Of a DNA stretch of 64,000 bases, positions 12,054-22,250 are shown piece after piece. A model generated the notes under the pieces. That model did no database searches. It was not told the origin of the DNA and worked only from the letters and a program-made list of their open reading frames with translations. Origin of the DNA: Amphiura filiformis (lineage: Eukaryota; Echinodermata; Ophiuroidea; Amphilepidida; Amphiuridae); NCBI RefSeq assembly GCF_039555335.1, contig NC_092628.1, positions 56,903,547 to 56,967,546 on the forward strand, read 5' to 3'. The position numbers and the translations under genes are program-made. Position 1 is the stretch's first letter. Every line of letters starts with the position of its first letter.

Positions 12054-13858
12054 CATCATCGTCGTCGTCATCATCATCATTTACACTATAGCCACACAAA
12101 TAGAAATCTTACATTAACTGCAAGTCATCAGAAAAAGAAAATATTTAAAACAAATTATTGTTTTATTACTGCGCGCACAGTTTGCAACAACAACATCAAC
12201 TGCCAGATTGTGCTCAATTGAAAAAAAATAGATTTTTAAAGTCTAATAAAAAAAAAATTTTGTTTATAAATAAAATAAGTATGATTTAATATAGGCATGC
12301 GCCAAGTAGGTTTTCTGCTATAAATATGAAAACATACTTGTTAGGGAAATGGTGTGTGTATCGTCCTTTCGATAAGTATGATATCATACTTAGTGCTTGG
12401 GGCAGGTTAGGGCACTTAACTCTATATGAAAGCTCACATACGCGTACATCCCCTACAGATATATGCACACTGAACGAATCCTCCCTTAGTATGATGATGA
12501 TGATGATGATGATCATCATCATCATCATCATCAGCTTCAGCATCATCAAGACCTAATAATTATATTTATTTCCTTATTAAACATATTTATAACTCGCGTA
12601 TACCATTAGCCTTTTATACAAGGTCAGATCACCTACAAAAACATTTTAAAACTAATTAATAACATAAAACAATAAAATAAATTATCCTTTTTGCTCATCT
12701 GAAATAATAATAAAAGTTTATTTTCATTATAAAAAATCTTACCCTAGACCTATCGAAGAAAAAATAAAAAATAAATAAATGCTGCTATCAGGAATTGAAC
12801 CCGCGATCTCGTATTGACAGCGTCTGATGCTAACCACTAAGCTACCGAGGAAGACATGTAATTCAATGGAAACAATACACACGATAACAGTTATTGTTTA
12901 TCGATCTTCCACGATTCACCACAGCCCCTATTGAGTGTGACGATCTGCCATGAAAACTGTATAAAGTCTTGATTGGTATACTCTTTATTCATACCCCGTG
13001 GATGACCGTGGAAGACCGCTTCAAATGGTTCAATATATACATTTAGCTCAATATAATAATAGGAGACCGTGGTAAATTACAGTATTTATCATAAGGGCTA
13101 TCTCAAATCTTTGTTTTAATTTCTTATTATGATAGAAGCCCGAGTTTCATACGTATGTATACGTATTTTGTAATCGTTTTCGTAACGTGTGTTGTGGTCT
13201 TGTGGTTTAGAACAGGTCTTTATATCGGTAGGGCCGTAGTTCGAATCTCGAAGAGAGTTTTGTGCATTTTTTTTTTTTTGTGTGCGGGTTTCCTGGTTTC
13301 TTACCCCTGAACAATTTATTCCAGGCAAAAGTAAAAAATTACAGCAAGTTTTTCATTTTTTTTTCAAACCAGTAATTAGTATGAACTTTCGTCTACTGAA
13401 GATAGCAATATTAATGTGTTTAGTCAATGATGTCTTCTGCTTTAAGTATGAACTTATACTTACTCGGGCATGGTGATAAATATGAAACCATACTTAATAT
13501 TAAGCTAGCTTAGTATGTGCAATCATCTGACTTCAGATATGCAAAATAATAATAACAACATTTATTTTCATTATAGACTTTTTTATAGTCTATATTTTTT
13601 TCATTTCAGCTTAATTTAGCAGTTGTCACGGTTGTGTGTAAATTACTATTACTATTAGATACGTTGTAATAAAACATGATTTTAAATATTTGTATATTAA
13701 TTTTCTCTGAGGGCTTGCAGCAAAATTGATATTTTATTTTCCTTGGTATGGGTTTGTGGCTAGTAGTCAGGTAATGATGAAGGCGATGATGATGATGATG
13801 ATATGATGATGATGATGACGACGACGACGACGACGACGATGATGATGATAATGATGAC

Positions 13859-13897
<39 letters not shown>
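11367..13897. repeat. Array unit 5
   Basis: A standard unit of 2531 bp. The CAT/CAA block is at about 11806-12083 and the terminal GAT/GAC block at about 13779-13903. Confidence 0.95.
12780..12851 (-). repeat. tRNA-Asp-like sequence, copy 6
   Basis: Unit 5 copy. The boxes are unchanged. Confidence 0.7.
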
Positions 13898-13901
<4 letters not shown>

Positions 13902-14339
13902 TTAATTAATACACAAACGACAAAGAGGAACAAACATGCCTTGCATGTAATTCTATTTTAACCTGGAAAAATTTGACCTCTTATCTTCTCGCAAACTAAG
14001 ATTATGCATATTTTATCTCTTCAATAAACATTGTAAAAGTCGATTTGGCCTTGGCACGTGGGCCTCATCCTCTATAACAGCAGGTTTACTTTCTTGTTGA
14101 ATGGAGGCCTCGAGGTCACTGAACTGTGTATTTGGAGATGATGGCTCATAGCACACGTGTGTGCTTGCAATCCCCTCCCCCCCCCCTCCCCCAAAGCAAT
14201 GTTGGAGCCAATACTAGACCAATTGTCCGTTCCTGTCTCAGTATCAAAACAACATTGACTGGGTGGGTGCGGGAGGGGGGTTGAAAATTTATTACTAAAT
14301 TAAATCCTTCATCACTGCCATCATCGTCACCATCACGAC

Positions 14340-14426
<87 letters not shown>

Positions 14427-14560
14427 TCACCATCACCATCATCATCATCATAATCATCATCATCAACATCAACAACAACAACAACATCACCACCATCATC
14501 ATCATCAACAACAACAACAACAACAACACCATCATCATAATCATCATCATCATCTACACC

Positions 14561-14592
<32 letters not shown>

Positions 14593-14806
14593 CATCATCG
14601 TCGTCGTCATCATCATCATTTACACTATAGCCACACAAATAGAAATCTTACATTAACTGCAAGTCATCAGAAAAAGAAAATATTTAAAACAAATTATTGT
14701 TTTATTACTGCGCGCACAGTTTGCAACAACAACATCAACTGCCAGATTGTGCTCAATTGAAAAAAAAATAGATTTTTTAAAGTCTAATATGAAAAAAAAT
14801 TTTGTT
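13898..14806. repeat. Array unit 6, truncated at the array edge
   Basis: Only the start of the unit is present. It has the longest CAA run of the set (near 14385-14425). It breaks off after TTTTGTT, exactly where module X would begin. Confidence 0.93.
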
Positions 14807-15196
14807 CTCATTGGTCAAATATTAGTCGCCTCTAGATAGAGTATAGGCCGTCCATACGTCCATACACCATAGGTTCTCGAATGTAAAGATTCAGGCTAAT
14901 TAAAACTCGATATTGGTTGGTTATGTATATCAATTTATACTTGAGATGCAGGTGTTTTAATCAGTCCACGCAAAGGCAGTATACACATACTGTTGCTGGT
15001 TTATTTAGTAGGTAATTGGTATATGAATGTTTTGCAATCAGTTTGCTGCCAAGGTAAAACGTAGTTTCTACATTTAATTAGCAAAGTATGTGTTGCCTTT
15101 TGCCTTGAAGACCAGACTAGACAATTAGTTGCGTGCCGAATTATGCATGACACTGAGAATGAACTTAAACCTACTCCGAGACAATCGCTTGACGTT
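14807..15196. other. Unique flank of the array, nothing recognised
   Basis: AT-rich non-repetitive sequence begins abruptly at the array edge. No convincing reading frame, RNA gene or mobile element was seen. Confidence 0.6.
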
Positions 15197-15318
15197 ATTG
15201 ACATGAATAGAAACGATGACTGTGACTTTTTCGACTCTAATGCGTCTTAATAGGTAATATTGACATGAATAGAAACGATTACGGTGACTTGACTTTTTCG
15301 ACTCTAATGCGTCTTAAT
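15197..15318. repeat. Tandem duplication of about 60 bp
   Basis: ATTGACATGAATAG...TGCGTCTTAAT occurs at 15197-15251 and again at 15259-15318. The second copy has a short internal GACTT repeat and a few substitutions. Confidence 0.9.
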
Positions 15319-15668
15319 ATAGGCAAAATATTCCTGAAGTTTATCCTTCTGTTGGCTTGCAAACAATGTCTTTTGAATCTGTAAAGCCATTAATCATACT
15401 GTCATTTTAATATCAGCAAACCATTTCAATACACTGCAAAATTGGACGACAAACTAAGAATCACATGTCTAGCGATGCCGACATAAGTATTCCAGGCAAT
15501 CTAGCTGTTTTTCTCTCTACTTCAAACTAATTGCAATATAATATTTATTAACTACGTACATTTTTATGATGTCCATAGAACACAATACTAAAAGTCTTCA
15601 AATATTCCAGCAGGGGAAAGGGGTATACTTTGCATAAAACCAAAATGAAAACCCGGGCCTCTGACTTA

Positions 15669-15917
15669 GGGTAACTTGGGGCTAATATGGCACCTAGCAG
15701 TAACTACCCATTTTCGCAAAATTGCCGTGCAAAATTGTTGATTTTCTGATGGATAATCAGGCTGCTGCACGTATTCCTATGTTTAGAGCTCAAAGGACAT
15801 TCGAAAGGTCGCATTAGACCCAATGATTCAACAGTGGGCTGTACAATTTTCTCTACAATCAGATTTTTGTGTAGGGTGCCATATTTCCCTAAGGTGTCAT
15901 ATTACCCCAAGTGACCC
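15669..15917. mobile_element. MITE, 249 bp, with a possible TA target duplication
   Basis: The ends are inverted: GGGTAACTTGGGG at the left, and the complement of CCCCAAGTGACCC at the right, each continuing into an ATATGRCACC-like segment. TA flanks both sides. No coding capacity. A non-autonomous TA-targeting DNA element is the simplest reading. Confidence 0.75.
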
Positions 15918-16995
15918 TATACATTATATGTATATAATTAATGCTCCCAATACCATTGCTACATAGGATGTAGTACACCATTATTAAAAAGGACATTCAG
16001 AGATCTGTCAAATTCAAACTATATTCTCCCCACACATGTCTAGAATATTTACTAATGCAGCAACTAACCCTACATGTACCATTACTAGGTTAGACGCTGC
16101 ATATTCTTAATTCTTTATACAAATCTTTGCAAATCTAAAAATGGAACGTGATCTCAAATATGGTTGTAACCTTAAAGTTTTCTTTGAAGAAAACGGTGTA
16201 ATGATAATTCCCGACTTATCAACCATTTTAAGCGACTTCTGATAATTGTACAGTTTTTTTAGTCTTCGATGGATCTGTGAATATAAGTTGCTCTTATTAA
16301 TTTCTGAAATATATTTTGAGTAAAAAAAGTAATAAAACATAATTTCTATGTAAAATTATACAGGGTGTGATTTAATAGTAACGCAACATAATTTCTGCTA
16401 TTTTAAATGTAGGACATACACATATGTTGTGAAAAGAAAAAACAGGTTTAAAACATGAACATGTTTCCTACATACATCATCCCATGAAGCAATCCCTTAT
16501 TAGGCCTAATTATTTTTAAAAGGAATGGATATTAGCCGTGTTTATACACTTCACCACACTTGTATAGGGTGTGACATAAAATTCCATGATTTGATATTTT
16601 CACAATTGTAAGTGATCATTAACTTCAGACAAATGTTTCATACAGTGTAATTCCAGTGTACTTGGTAATGCTTAAGCATGTCAATAACTAGGCATGATAA
16701 TTGAAATGTATACAATTTGCCCAACATACATAGGCCATTTGGAAGTTCAAAAAATAAAAAAATATATATTTTGAAAAGATTAGGGCGTATTTTGTGATAC
16801 ATTATACTATTTATACAGGTGATTCTATATTCCTAGCGTCAGCAGGTTTCCAAAAATGTATACTCTCACTATTCTAGGGTGATTGGCTCACAAGATGAAA
16901 AAATTGTGTGTGCAATGAAATTGCGCAACTTCACACTTCAAATTACTGAGTCTTGCATAACGACAAACAGCATGGTCACGTGACGTGCATTTTCT
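15918..16995. other. AT-rich interval, no gene seen
   Basis: Two ACAGGGTGTGA/ATAGGGTGTGA motifs (near 16360 and 16564) suggest a decayed DNA element, but I could not define its ends. No supported reading frame. Confidence 0.4.
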
Positions 16996-17395
16996 TAAAA
17001 ATAAGATAAATAAAATAAAACAAATTTCGGTGTTTATATAGCGCCTTTTCCCAGATCTCGGTGGTTTGTAATTTTACTGCCATGGTGAATCATCACAATC
17101 AGATCGCATCAACTAGGCTGGTTATCCCGAACCTGGCACAAACCTATCCACACGTAAATGTTAACATCCACCAATTATCTGTGCAGCTCCCCAAATTCCA
17201 TTGGGTGAAGGAAGTTTTTGATAACCAAACAACTAATAACCGATTTTTGAAAGCAGGGGAAACCGGAGATCCCGGAGAAAACCTGCGAGAGCGAGCATGG
17301 ACCAAGTGCACATGAGTGCTTGGGCCGCGCCGGGGCTTTAACCCAGGACCTCGGTGGTGCAAGGCGAGAGAACAACCGCTGCTCTCCCTAGGGGT
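16996..17395 (-). mobile_element. tRNA-headed SINE
   Basis: On the minus strand a tRNA-like head (CTCGCCTTGCACCACCGAGG followed by a B-box-like GGGTTAAAGCCC) is followed by a body containing the complement of CCCGGAGAAAACCTGCG. It ends in a GGCGCTATATAAAC motif and a T/A-rich tail near 17000-17020. The CCGGAGAAAACC box recurs in SINE-type repeats of many marine animals (family knowledge, no search done). About 400 bp. The B box is degenerate, so this is probably an old copy. Confidence 0.65.
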
Positions 17396-18519
17396 TTTGT
17401 TATAATAAAATCAATTTAATAATATCTAACTGCAACATTTTTCCTTTGAAATGAGACCAAATATTATTATTTCCATTAAGGTTTGCTAACAAAAATTAAC
17501 AAAATTACAAATGATATAGTGAAAAAGTGTGATTCTGCATAGACTTTGTACAGTCCCTCCCCCTAATCCTCCTCCCCCTAATCCTCAACCACCCTTGGCA
17601 CATTTCATTTAAAATGTCATGAAAAAATAATGAAAGATGATTTGAAAACAGCACTTTACATGAGTAATAAAGAATAAATTAGCTTAAATTTAAGGCCTTA
17701 ATGAGCCTTCTGGGTGAAGAAATACTCAGGAGACAATGTTTTGTAATTCATACTGCACGTCAAAATGTAACAAAACCACCTTTTTGGATACCCCAGTATA
17801 TGGCGCAGGACCTAGTACTAGCATTGTGGATCGATATCCCTGGGTTTAATAGGAATACCGGCATGGCTATAGTGTTGCCAGAACTTCAATATAGCAAAGA
17901 AATTCCCAGACCTATAGCGCTCCTACTGATCATGTTTAACCAGAACACCCAATTGGGGATTTAATCGCTGGTCGGGCAATTTGCTTTCAATGAAAAATTG
18001 AACAAAGGAAATATCGACTATTTCTGCTGGTTGCTCCAGATAAAAGTACTCACCATTGCCTACTTTTACTTAGTTTGACATTTTCGGAGCATCAATGGAA
18101 ATAGGGCAAAACAAAAACGGAAATTCTGACAAAACTATAACATATAGACCCACACGATGTGCTTTACAGAGGTGGGAAATATCTTTCTTTAGCAAACTAT
18201 GTTAGTTTGAGACGCTAAAACATGAATTCCGTAAAAAGCTCGCAGGCGAATTCAAGGCCTATAAAAATCAAAAATATCACACTAAAAGACACAATTTGAT
18301 GCTTAATTTTAACACCAGGATTAAAAAAAAATGTATATCCAAGCACCAAGTTTTTAAGTGACATTACTGAAGAAAAAAATATATTGCTTTATATTTGACC
18401 GAGAAAATTAATTTCATAGCAAAAAGGTGTATCTCTGAATTGTGCTGATTTTTACATGTATCGATCGACTTTTAGCGCGACTAAGCATTTCTAAAGAATT
18501 GGTTGTCCAGGCGGCAGAC
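17396..18519. other. Interval with no supported gene
   Basis: Contains a CCCCCTAATCCTCC direct repeat near 17560-17585 and an unmatched 87-codon open frame (17701-17964). That frame shows no recognisable domain, splice sites or repeat homology, so I do not call it. Confidence 0.5.
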
Positions 18520-19024
18520 TGTATATCCAAGCTTATCCAGGAGCTTCCAGGGTACTAGTACTTTTAACCTTGACCCACGATCTAATTATCGCGAGCAACA
18601 GAAACACGAATGGAACTAACGGACTCACAGCGTCTATTCATCTATCGCGTCCAATTTGAGCGCTGACATATTCGAAAATGTTGCTTTAATCAACCAGCGT
18701 CCAGTTTCCGAAATTGTCAGTTGTGAAATGTACCTGACTGCGCGTTTTAATTATATAACACATAAAGCCTTTGACATCATCGAATGATCGCCTTGTGCTG
18801 TAATCATGGTAATGTGATCAGTTTATATATTGTTCAAAGATCCATTCCAATCGCATATTTTTATATTTTTGGTCAAAATAAGAATAAGAAAGGATTAATA
18901 GTATTTACTTACCTTTATATACATTCGTAGCTTTGCACACGGATAAATCAATTATAATTTTTAAACTTTTACACCCATTGGTGGTCGCTGTGGACCAATC
19001 TAATTATCTCATTAATGATTCGCG

Positions 19025-19538
19025 CCCGGGGTGGGTACTCAACTTTAGAAGTGACGGTATGTGCCTGTCAATAGGCCCCCTCTTTTAAAGTCGACTATAC
19101 CCGATGACCCCCTTTTTTAAAAGTCATACTCGATGACTTCCTTTTTTTAGGTATGGCTACCCAATGACCCCTTTTTTTGGTTGCGCGGTTACCCAATGAC
19201 ACCCTTTTTTCTAGAATTGCATCATCAAAATGCCACAAAATAATGAGGAAATTGTCAAATTCTCTTATTTTAGCAAATTTGTATTGAAAATTTGGAACAA
19301 GAAAATTGATTTTTGCTCCATTTTTTTCAAAATTTTCTACCCAATGACCCCTTTTTTTAAATGTCATACCTAATGACCCCCTTTTTTCATAATGTTATAC
19401 CCAATGACCCCCTTTTCATTTTGTTTGTACCCAATGACCCCCCTTTTTTAAAACAACATTTTGTACCTGATAGGCCCCTACTTCGCAACGCCGGTAGGCA
19501 CATACCCGTCACTTCTAATGTTGAGTGCCCACCCCGGG
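19025..19538. mobile_element. Non-autonomous DNA element with an 8-bp target duplication
   Basis: Terminal inverted repeats of about 45 bp begin CCCGGGGTGGGYACTCAAC. The 8-bp target duplication GATTCGCG is exact (19017-19024 and 19539-19546). Copy B of the duplication preserves the empty site near 35815 (GAATCGCG present once). An 8-bp duplication fits hAT- or P-like elements. The interior has no transposase. It is built of about eight direct copies of a TACCCAATGACCCC-plus-T-run motif, on both sides of a unique AT-rich centre. Confidence 0.88.
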
Positions 19539-19610
19539 GATTCGCGCAAATTGATTTTTGTACGTGTTGAAATAACCGTCTTGGAGAGTCTGTCAAGTAA
19601 AAAAACACCG

Positions 19611-19717
19611 GTACAATTCTGGTTTACCCTGCCCACCATGTATTTAGGGTTAGGGTTAAGATTAGGGTTAGGGTTATATTTGTTCGCAGGGTATACATGG
19701 TATACCAGAATTATTCC
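19611..19717. mobile_element. Foldback element with telomere-like core (copy A)
   Basis: ACAATTCTGGTTTACCCTGC on the left is matched in inverted orientation by GCAGGGTATAC...CCAGAATTATT on the right. The loop contains several TTAGGG repeats (19644-19676). The counterpart in duplication copy B is at about 35909-36015. Confidence 0.65.
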
Positions 19718-19839
19718 AAAATATCAAACGCGTTTACATGCAATCGCGGAAAAAGCTGTTGGGTCCATAGGGACCCCCTGACCACTTTTGTTAAAGTGTT
19801 TATCATAATTTTTACAAGAAAACAATTTTTCATCTTTAG

Positions 19840-20019
19840 GTATGTTATTCAGGGATCAACAGATACTTGGGTCTGGGCGCATAATCTACTACACTGACGT
19901 GATATTCAAACCAGTCACCGAATCCGGCACTGAGCCTCCTAACAAAGACAAAATGACCAAAGGGAGACTCTTTCTCACCAATCACAGGATCTTGCTCCTA
20001 TCAGCCGAAGAATATCAAG
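19840..20019 (+). CDS. Isolated PH/GRAM-like exon (copy A)
   Basis: A 180-bp open segment bounded by TCTTTAG before and CAAG/GTTTGA after, so it looks like an internal exon. It encodes a piece that includes GSGRIIYYTDVIFKP and KGRLFLTNHRILLLS. The pattern G-x-L-x-L-T-N-x-R-I is typical of one beta-strand pair in PH, GRAM and GLUE folds (WBP2- or VPS36-like proteins), so a lipid- or protein-binding domain fragment is plausible. I find no neighbouring exons on either side. The sister segment at 36142-36329 is 8 bp longer and out of frame. This may be an exon of a gene outside the window, or a fragment copied with the duplication. Gene identity is not established. Confidence 0.45.
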
Positions 20020-20253
20020 GTTTGATCTACTTTTCTAACATGTAGAAACGCCAAAACAAATCAATAGCCCCACCCTAAATCCCAGCCTGAAACTGGAAGT
20101 CGAGCTGCTATATCCCAATGTTTTTTTTGTTTGATCTCATAATTCTTCCGTTGATTTCGATTAGAAAATATATATACTTACGTAAAAATAATGAAGTGTA
20201 CTGTTAAGTTTGCACATAAATTAATATGACTACATTATGCACATTACACGCAA

Positions 20254-20299
20254 AAGACACAATATTTTAGTGTTTTTAAACACTAAAATATTGTGTCTT
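20254..20299. repeat. Perfect inverted repeat, 22-bp arms
   Basis: The arms AAGACACAATATTTTAGTG... and their exact complement are separated by only two T bases. The sister sequence at about 38550 has only the left arm, so the right arm was added in copy A. Confidence 0.93.
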
Positions 20300-20324
20300 A
20301 AAACAATTTAAGTTTAGTATGATG

Positions 20325-21026
20325 AAGTAGGCAGAAGCCGGGTCAGAAGCTACAAAAAGGCAAAAAAAGCATTAACACTTGGGAGATCACAAATGGTTGC
20401 CCTGTAAGATGCGGATGGGGAAGTAATAACAGACCGGGGTGGAATTGTATCCAAAGTTTAACATTTTTACCAGGACCTCTGCAGCAGCAGCAAGATCCCA
20501 GTGGAAGGACCACATTTAGTCTCAATCAGTGATCCCAATATACCACCCATCAATGCAGATGAAGTAAGATCTGCCCTTTTAAAGATATGAAGAAAGGAAA
20601 AGGCACCATGAGAGGATGAGATACTGACTGATGTGTTGAAGGAGGGAGGTGAAGTTGTAATTAGTAAGCTAGCTCTTCACTCAGTGTATCCGAAAAGGCA
20701 GAATACCAGACAATTGGAGCAATGCCATCATCATCCTTCTTCACAAGAAAAGCAACATCACAGATCTAGGAAACTATCGTCCAATCAGTATTCTATACAA
20801 TGGTTATAAAGCTTGTCACCAAAATCATCACCAATAGGCTCACTGCTACGTTGGCAGTGGTTGGCATGGTTGGACTTCAACCAGCCCCGAGGACAAGCCG
20901 GATTTAGAAGCGGATTCTCTACCACAGATCACCAACATGTAGTTAACCAGATCAAATGAATACCAGAGAATGCTTTTGACAGCATTGAAACCCCGGCACT
21001 GGTTGACCAGGGAATCGAGAGCAAAT
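20325..21026 (+). mobile_element. RTE-like LINE fragment (copy A)
   Basis: Broken frames encode reverse transcriptase pieces: ITDLGNYRPISILYN (the NYRPIS motif) and an AGFRSGFSTTDH-like motif. It is a shorter and more broken version of the copy at 38590-40110. It lacks the aspartate motifs because the segment spanning them is deleted. The fragment ends near 21026, shortly before the Penelope-like insertion. Endonuclease and 3' end are not seen. Confidence 0.8.
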
Positions 21027-21055
21027 CGATAGCGATTGCAGACGACATTTAAATT

Positions 21056-21641
21056 ATCAAAGTAAATTTAGGTAGACAAATCCAGTAAAACTACTCACGT
21101 CTTTAGCTTTCGCCATCTCGGATGATGGCTTTCTCAAAAGTGACTTGGTTCACTGCTTCTCCCGCGGAAAGCGGCTGTAGCCTCATTCCCAGAGTGTGAT
21201 GGTACAAGCAGTGAGTCATATACGTGATCTAGAGTGTATGAGCCTATGTCCCGGTTCATGGTGGCGGCCCCCTTTCTCCTGATCCATATGGCCTCCCTGA
21301 CTTTTCTTTTGAACTGATTCGCTTCCTTGTCAAGTATTGTAGCTCCCTCCCAATCTATAACATGGTTGTCGGCAGCGACATGGTCCGTAATTGCTGATTT
21401 GTTGAATTCTGTGGTAGATTCTTTCCGTCTTGCGCGGTGTACTTCTTGTTTTCCGCTTCTCTGCATCTTTCTGGTGTTCTTTCAACCGTGTGCCAAACGC
21501 TCTTCCTGTTTCACCTATGTCACTTTTGAGAAAGCCATCATCCGAGATGGCGAAAGCTAAAGACGTGAGTAGTTCTACTGGATTTGTCTACCTAAATTTA
21601 CTTTGATAACCAAACCCATCCTACAGATGAAACTGTTCAGT
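21056..21641 (-). mobile_element. Penelope-like element fragment with inverted ends (fossil)
   Basis: The minus strand encodes part of the C-terminal region typical of Penelope-like proteins, with motifs such as KSAITDHVA, NHVIDWEGA, REAIWIRRKG and YTLDHVYDSLL. Arms of about 85 bp are inverted around it (about 21057-21140 and 21524-21608). The whole is flanked by a 12-bp direct repeat GACATTTAAATT (21044-21055 and 21642-21653). It is a short 5'-truncated remnant rather than a full element. It lies just beyond the LINE remnant of duplication copy A and is absent from copy B. Confidence 0.82.
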
Positions 21642-21751
21642 GACATTTAAATTGTTCGAAATGTTACAAAATACATTTTAAAAACATCCATTTATAACAT
21701 GATTTTTTCTCGAAGTGGACCAGAAAAAGTTCATTTTTTAAGTTAAAAGTT

Positions 21752-21774
21752 AAAAAAAAAAAAAAAAAAAAAAA
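21752..21774. repeat. Poly(A) run
   Basis: An uninterrupted A run of about 23 bases just before the 21780-21935 tandem repeat. Confidence 0.9.
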
Positions 21775-21779
21775 TAGGA

Positions 21780-21935
21780 ATCAGTGCACATATGCTATAT
21801 GCATGGGTGCTGTATAATATTATACCATGGATCAGTGCACTACATCACAGTATATGCTGTATTGCTGTATAATATTATACCAGCATCAGTGCATGCACAG
21901 TACACATGCTATGCATGGGTGCTGTATAATATTTG
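21780..21935. repeat. Tandem repeat, three copies of about 52 bp
   Basis: ATCAGTGCA starts units at 21780, 21831 and 21885. Each unit ends with TGCTGTATAATATT. The middle copy is the most divergent. Confidence 0.85.
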
Positions 21936-21954
21936 TGTTGGGGTTCGGACATAG

Positions 21955-22250
21955 AGTTAGAGTTTATCGACGACGACGACGTCGTCGTCTACCGACGCGC
22001 GCACGGCGGCGCGGAAGCGGAACGATGGGAGTTATACGCGTTTCGTGATTTATGCTGGACGCGTCTCTGTCGTCTCGCTTTCGACGTTATCTAGACGTAC
22101 GCTTTTGTCATTTCGCGACGTCGGGCGTCGACTTCAAAATTAGGTTAGGGTTTAGAATTAGGGACGGCTATACGTTAGAAGTACATATAGGATTAAGGGT
22201 TATTGTGATGGTTAGATTAGGGGTATAATTGTGGGTGTAATTTTAGGGCA
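21955..22250. other. CpG-rich palindromic patch and degenerate TTAGGG-like stretch
   Basis: CGACGACGACGTCGTCGTC (about 21970-21988) is self-complementary and sits in unusually CpG-rich sequence up to about 22130. It is followed by GTTAGGGTTTAG, ATTAGGG and similar degenerate telomere-like words up to 22215, then a C run. No gene was identified. Confidence 0.5.

Larger units (their letters stand above)
1..14806. repeat. Tandem macrosatellite array, unit about 2.52 kb
   Basis: The same sequence recurs head to tail. The landmark GATGTTAATTAATAC starts at 13, 3808, 6333, 8846, 11367 and 13898, giving spacings of 3795, 2525, 2513, 2521 and 2531. The long first spacing is explained by an extra half unit. 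Units are nearly identical and differ mainly in homopolymer and trinucleotide-run lengths. The array runs off the left end of the window. It stops at about 14806, where the repeat continuation after TTTTGTT is replaced by unique sequence. No long reading frame survives other than translations of trinucleotide runs, so I see no protein gene. Whether this is a satellite, a dispersed multimer of a mobile element or part of heterochromatin cannot be decided here. Confidence 0.97.
18520..21026 (+). repeat. Segmental duplication, copy A
   Basis: Collinear with 35230-39315 in the same orientation. From CAGGAGCTTCCAGGGTAC onward the order is a shared AT-rich stretch, a foldback with a telomere-like core, a PH/GRAM-like exon and an RTE-like LINE. 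Divergence is modest with many small indels. The 514-bp element at 19025-19538 and the hairpin at 20254-20299 are in A only. The 1.97-kb element at 36433-38405 is in B only. The carboxylesterase gene lies between the two copies. Confidence 0.93.

Noticed and set aside
1-14806. CRISPR array or rDNA/histone tandem cluster
   Set aside because: The unit is 2.5 kb and AT-rich in a eukaryotic setting, without spacer/repeat structure, rRNA-like sequence or histone frames.
17701-17964. Possible 87-codon gene
   Set aside because: No domain, promoter, splice sites or conserved duplicate. Length is within chance expectation for this window.
21327-21560. Plus-strand frame across the Penelope-like remnant
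   Set aside because: It is the antisense of the recognisable minus-strand protein fragment.
21056-21641. Hammerhead ribozyme in the inverted arms of the Penelope-like fossil
   Set aside because: I could not match the invariant CUGANGA...GAAA core in either strand by eye.
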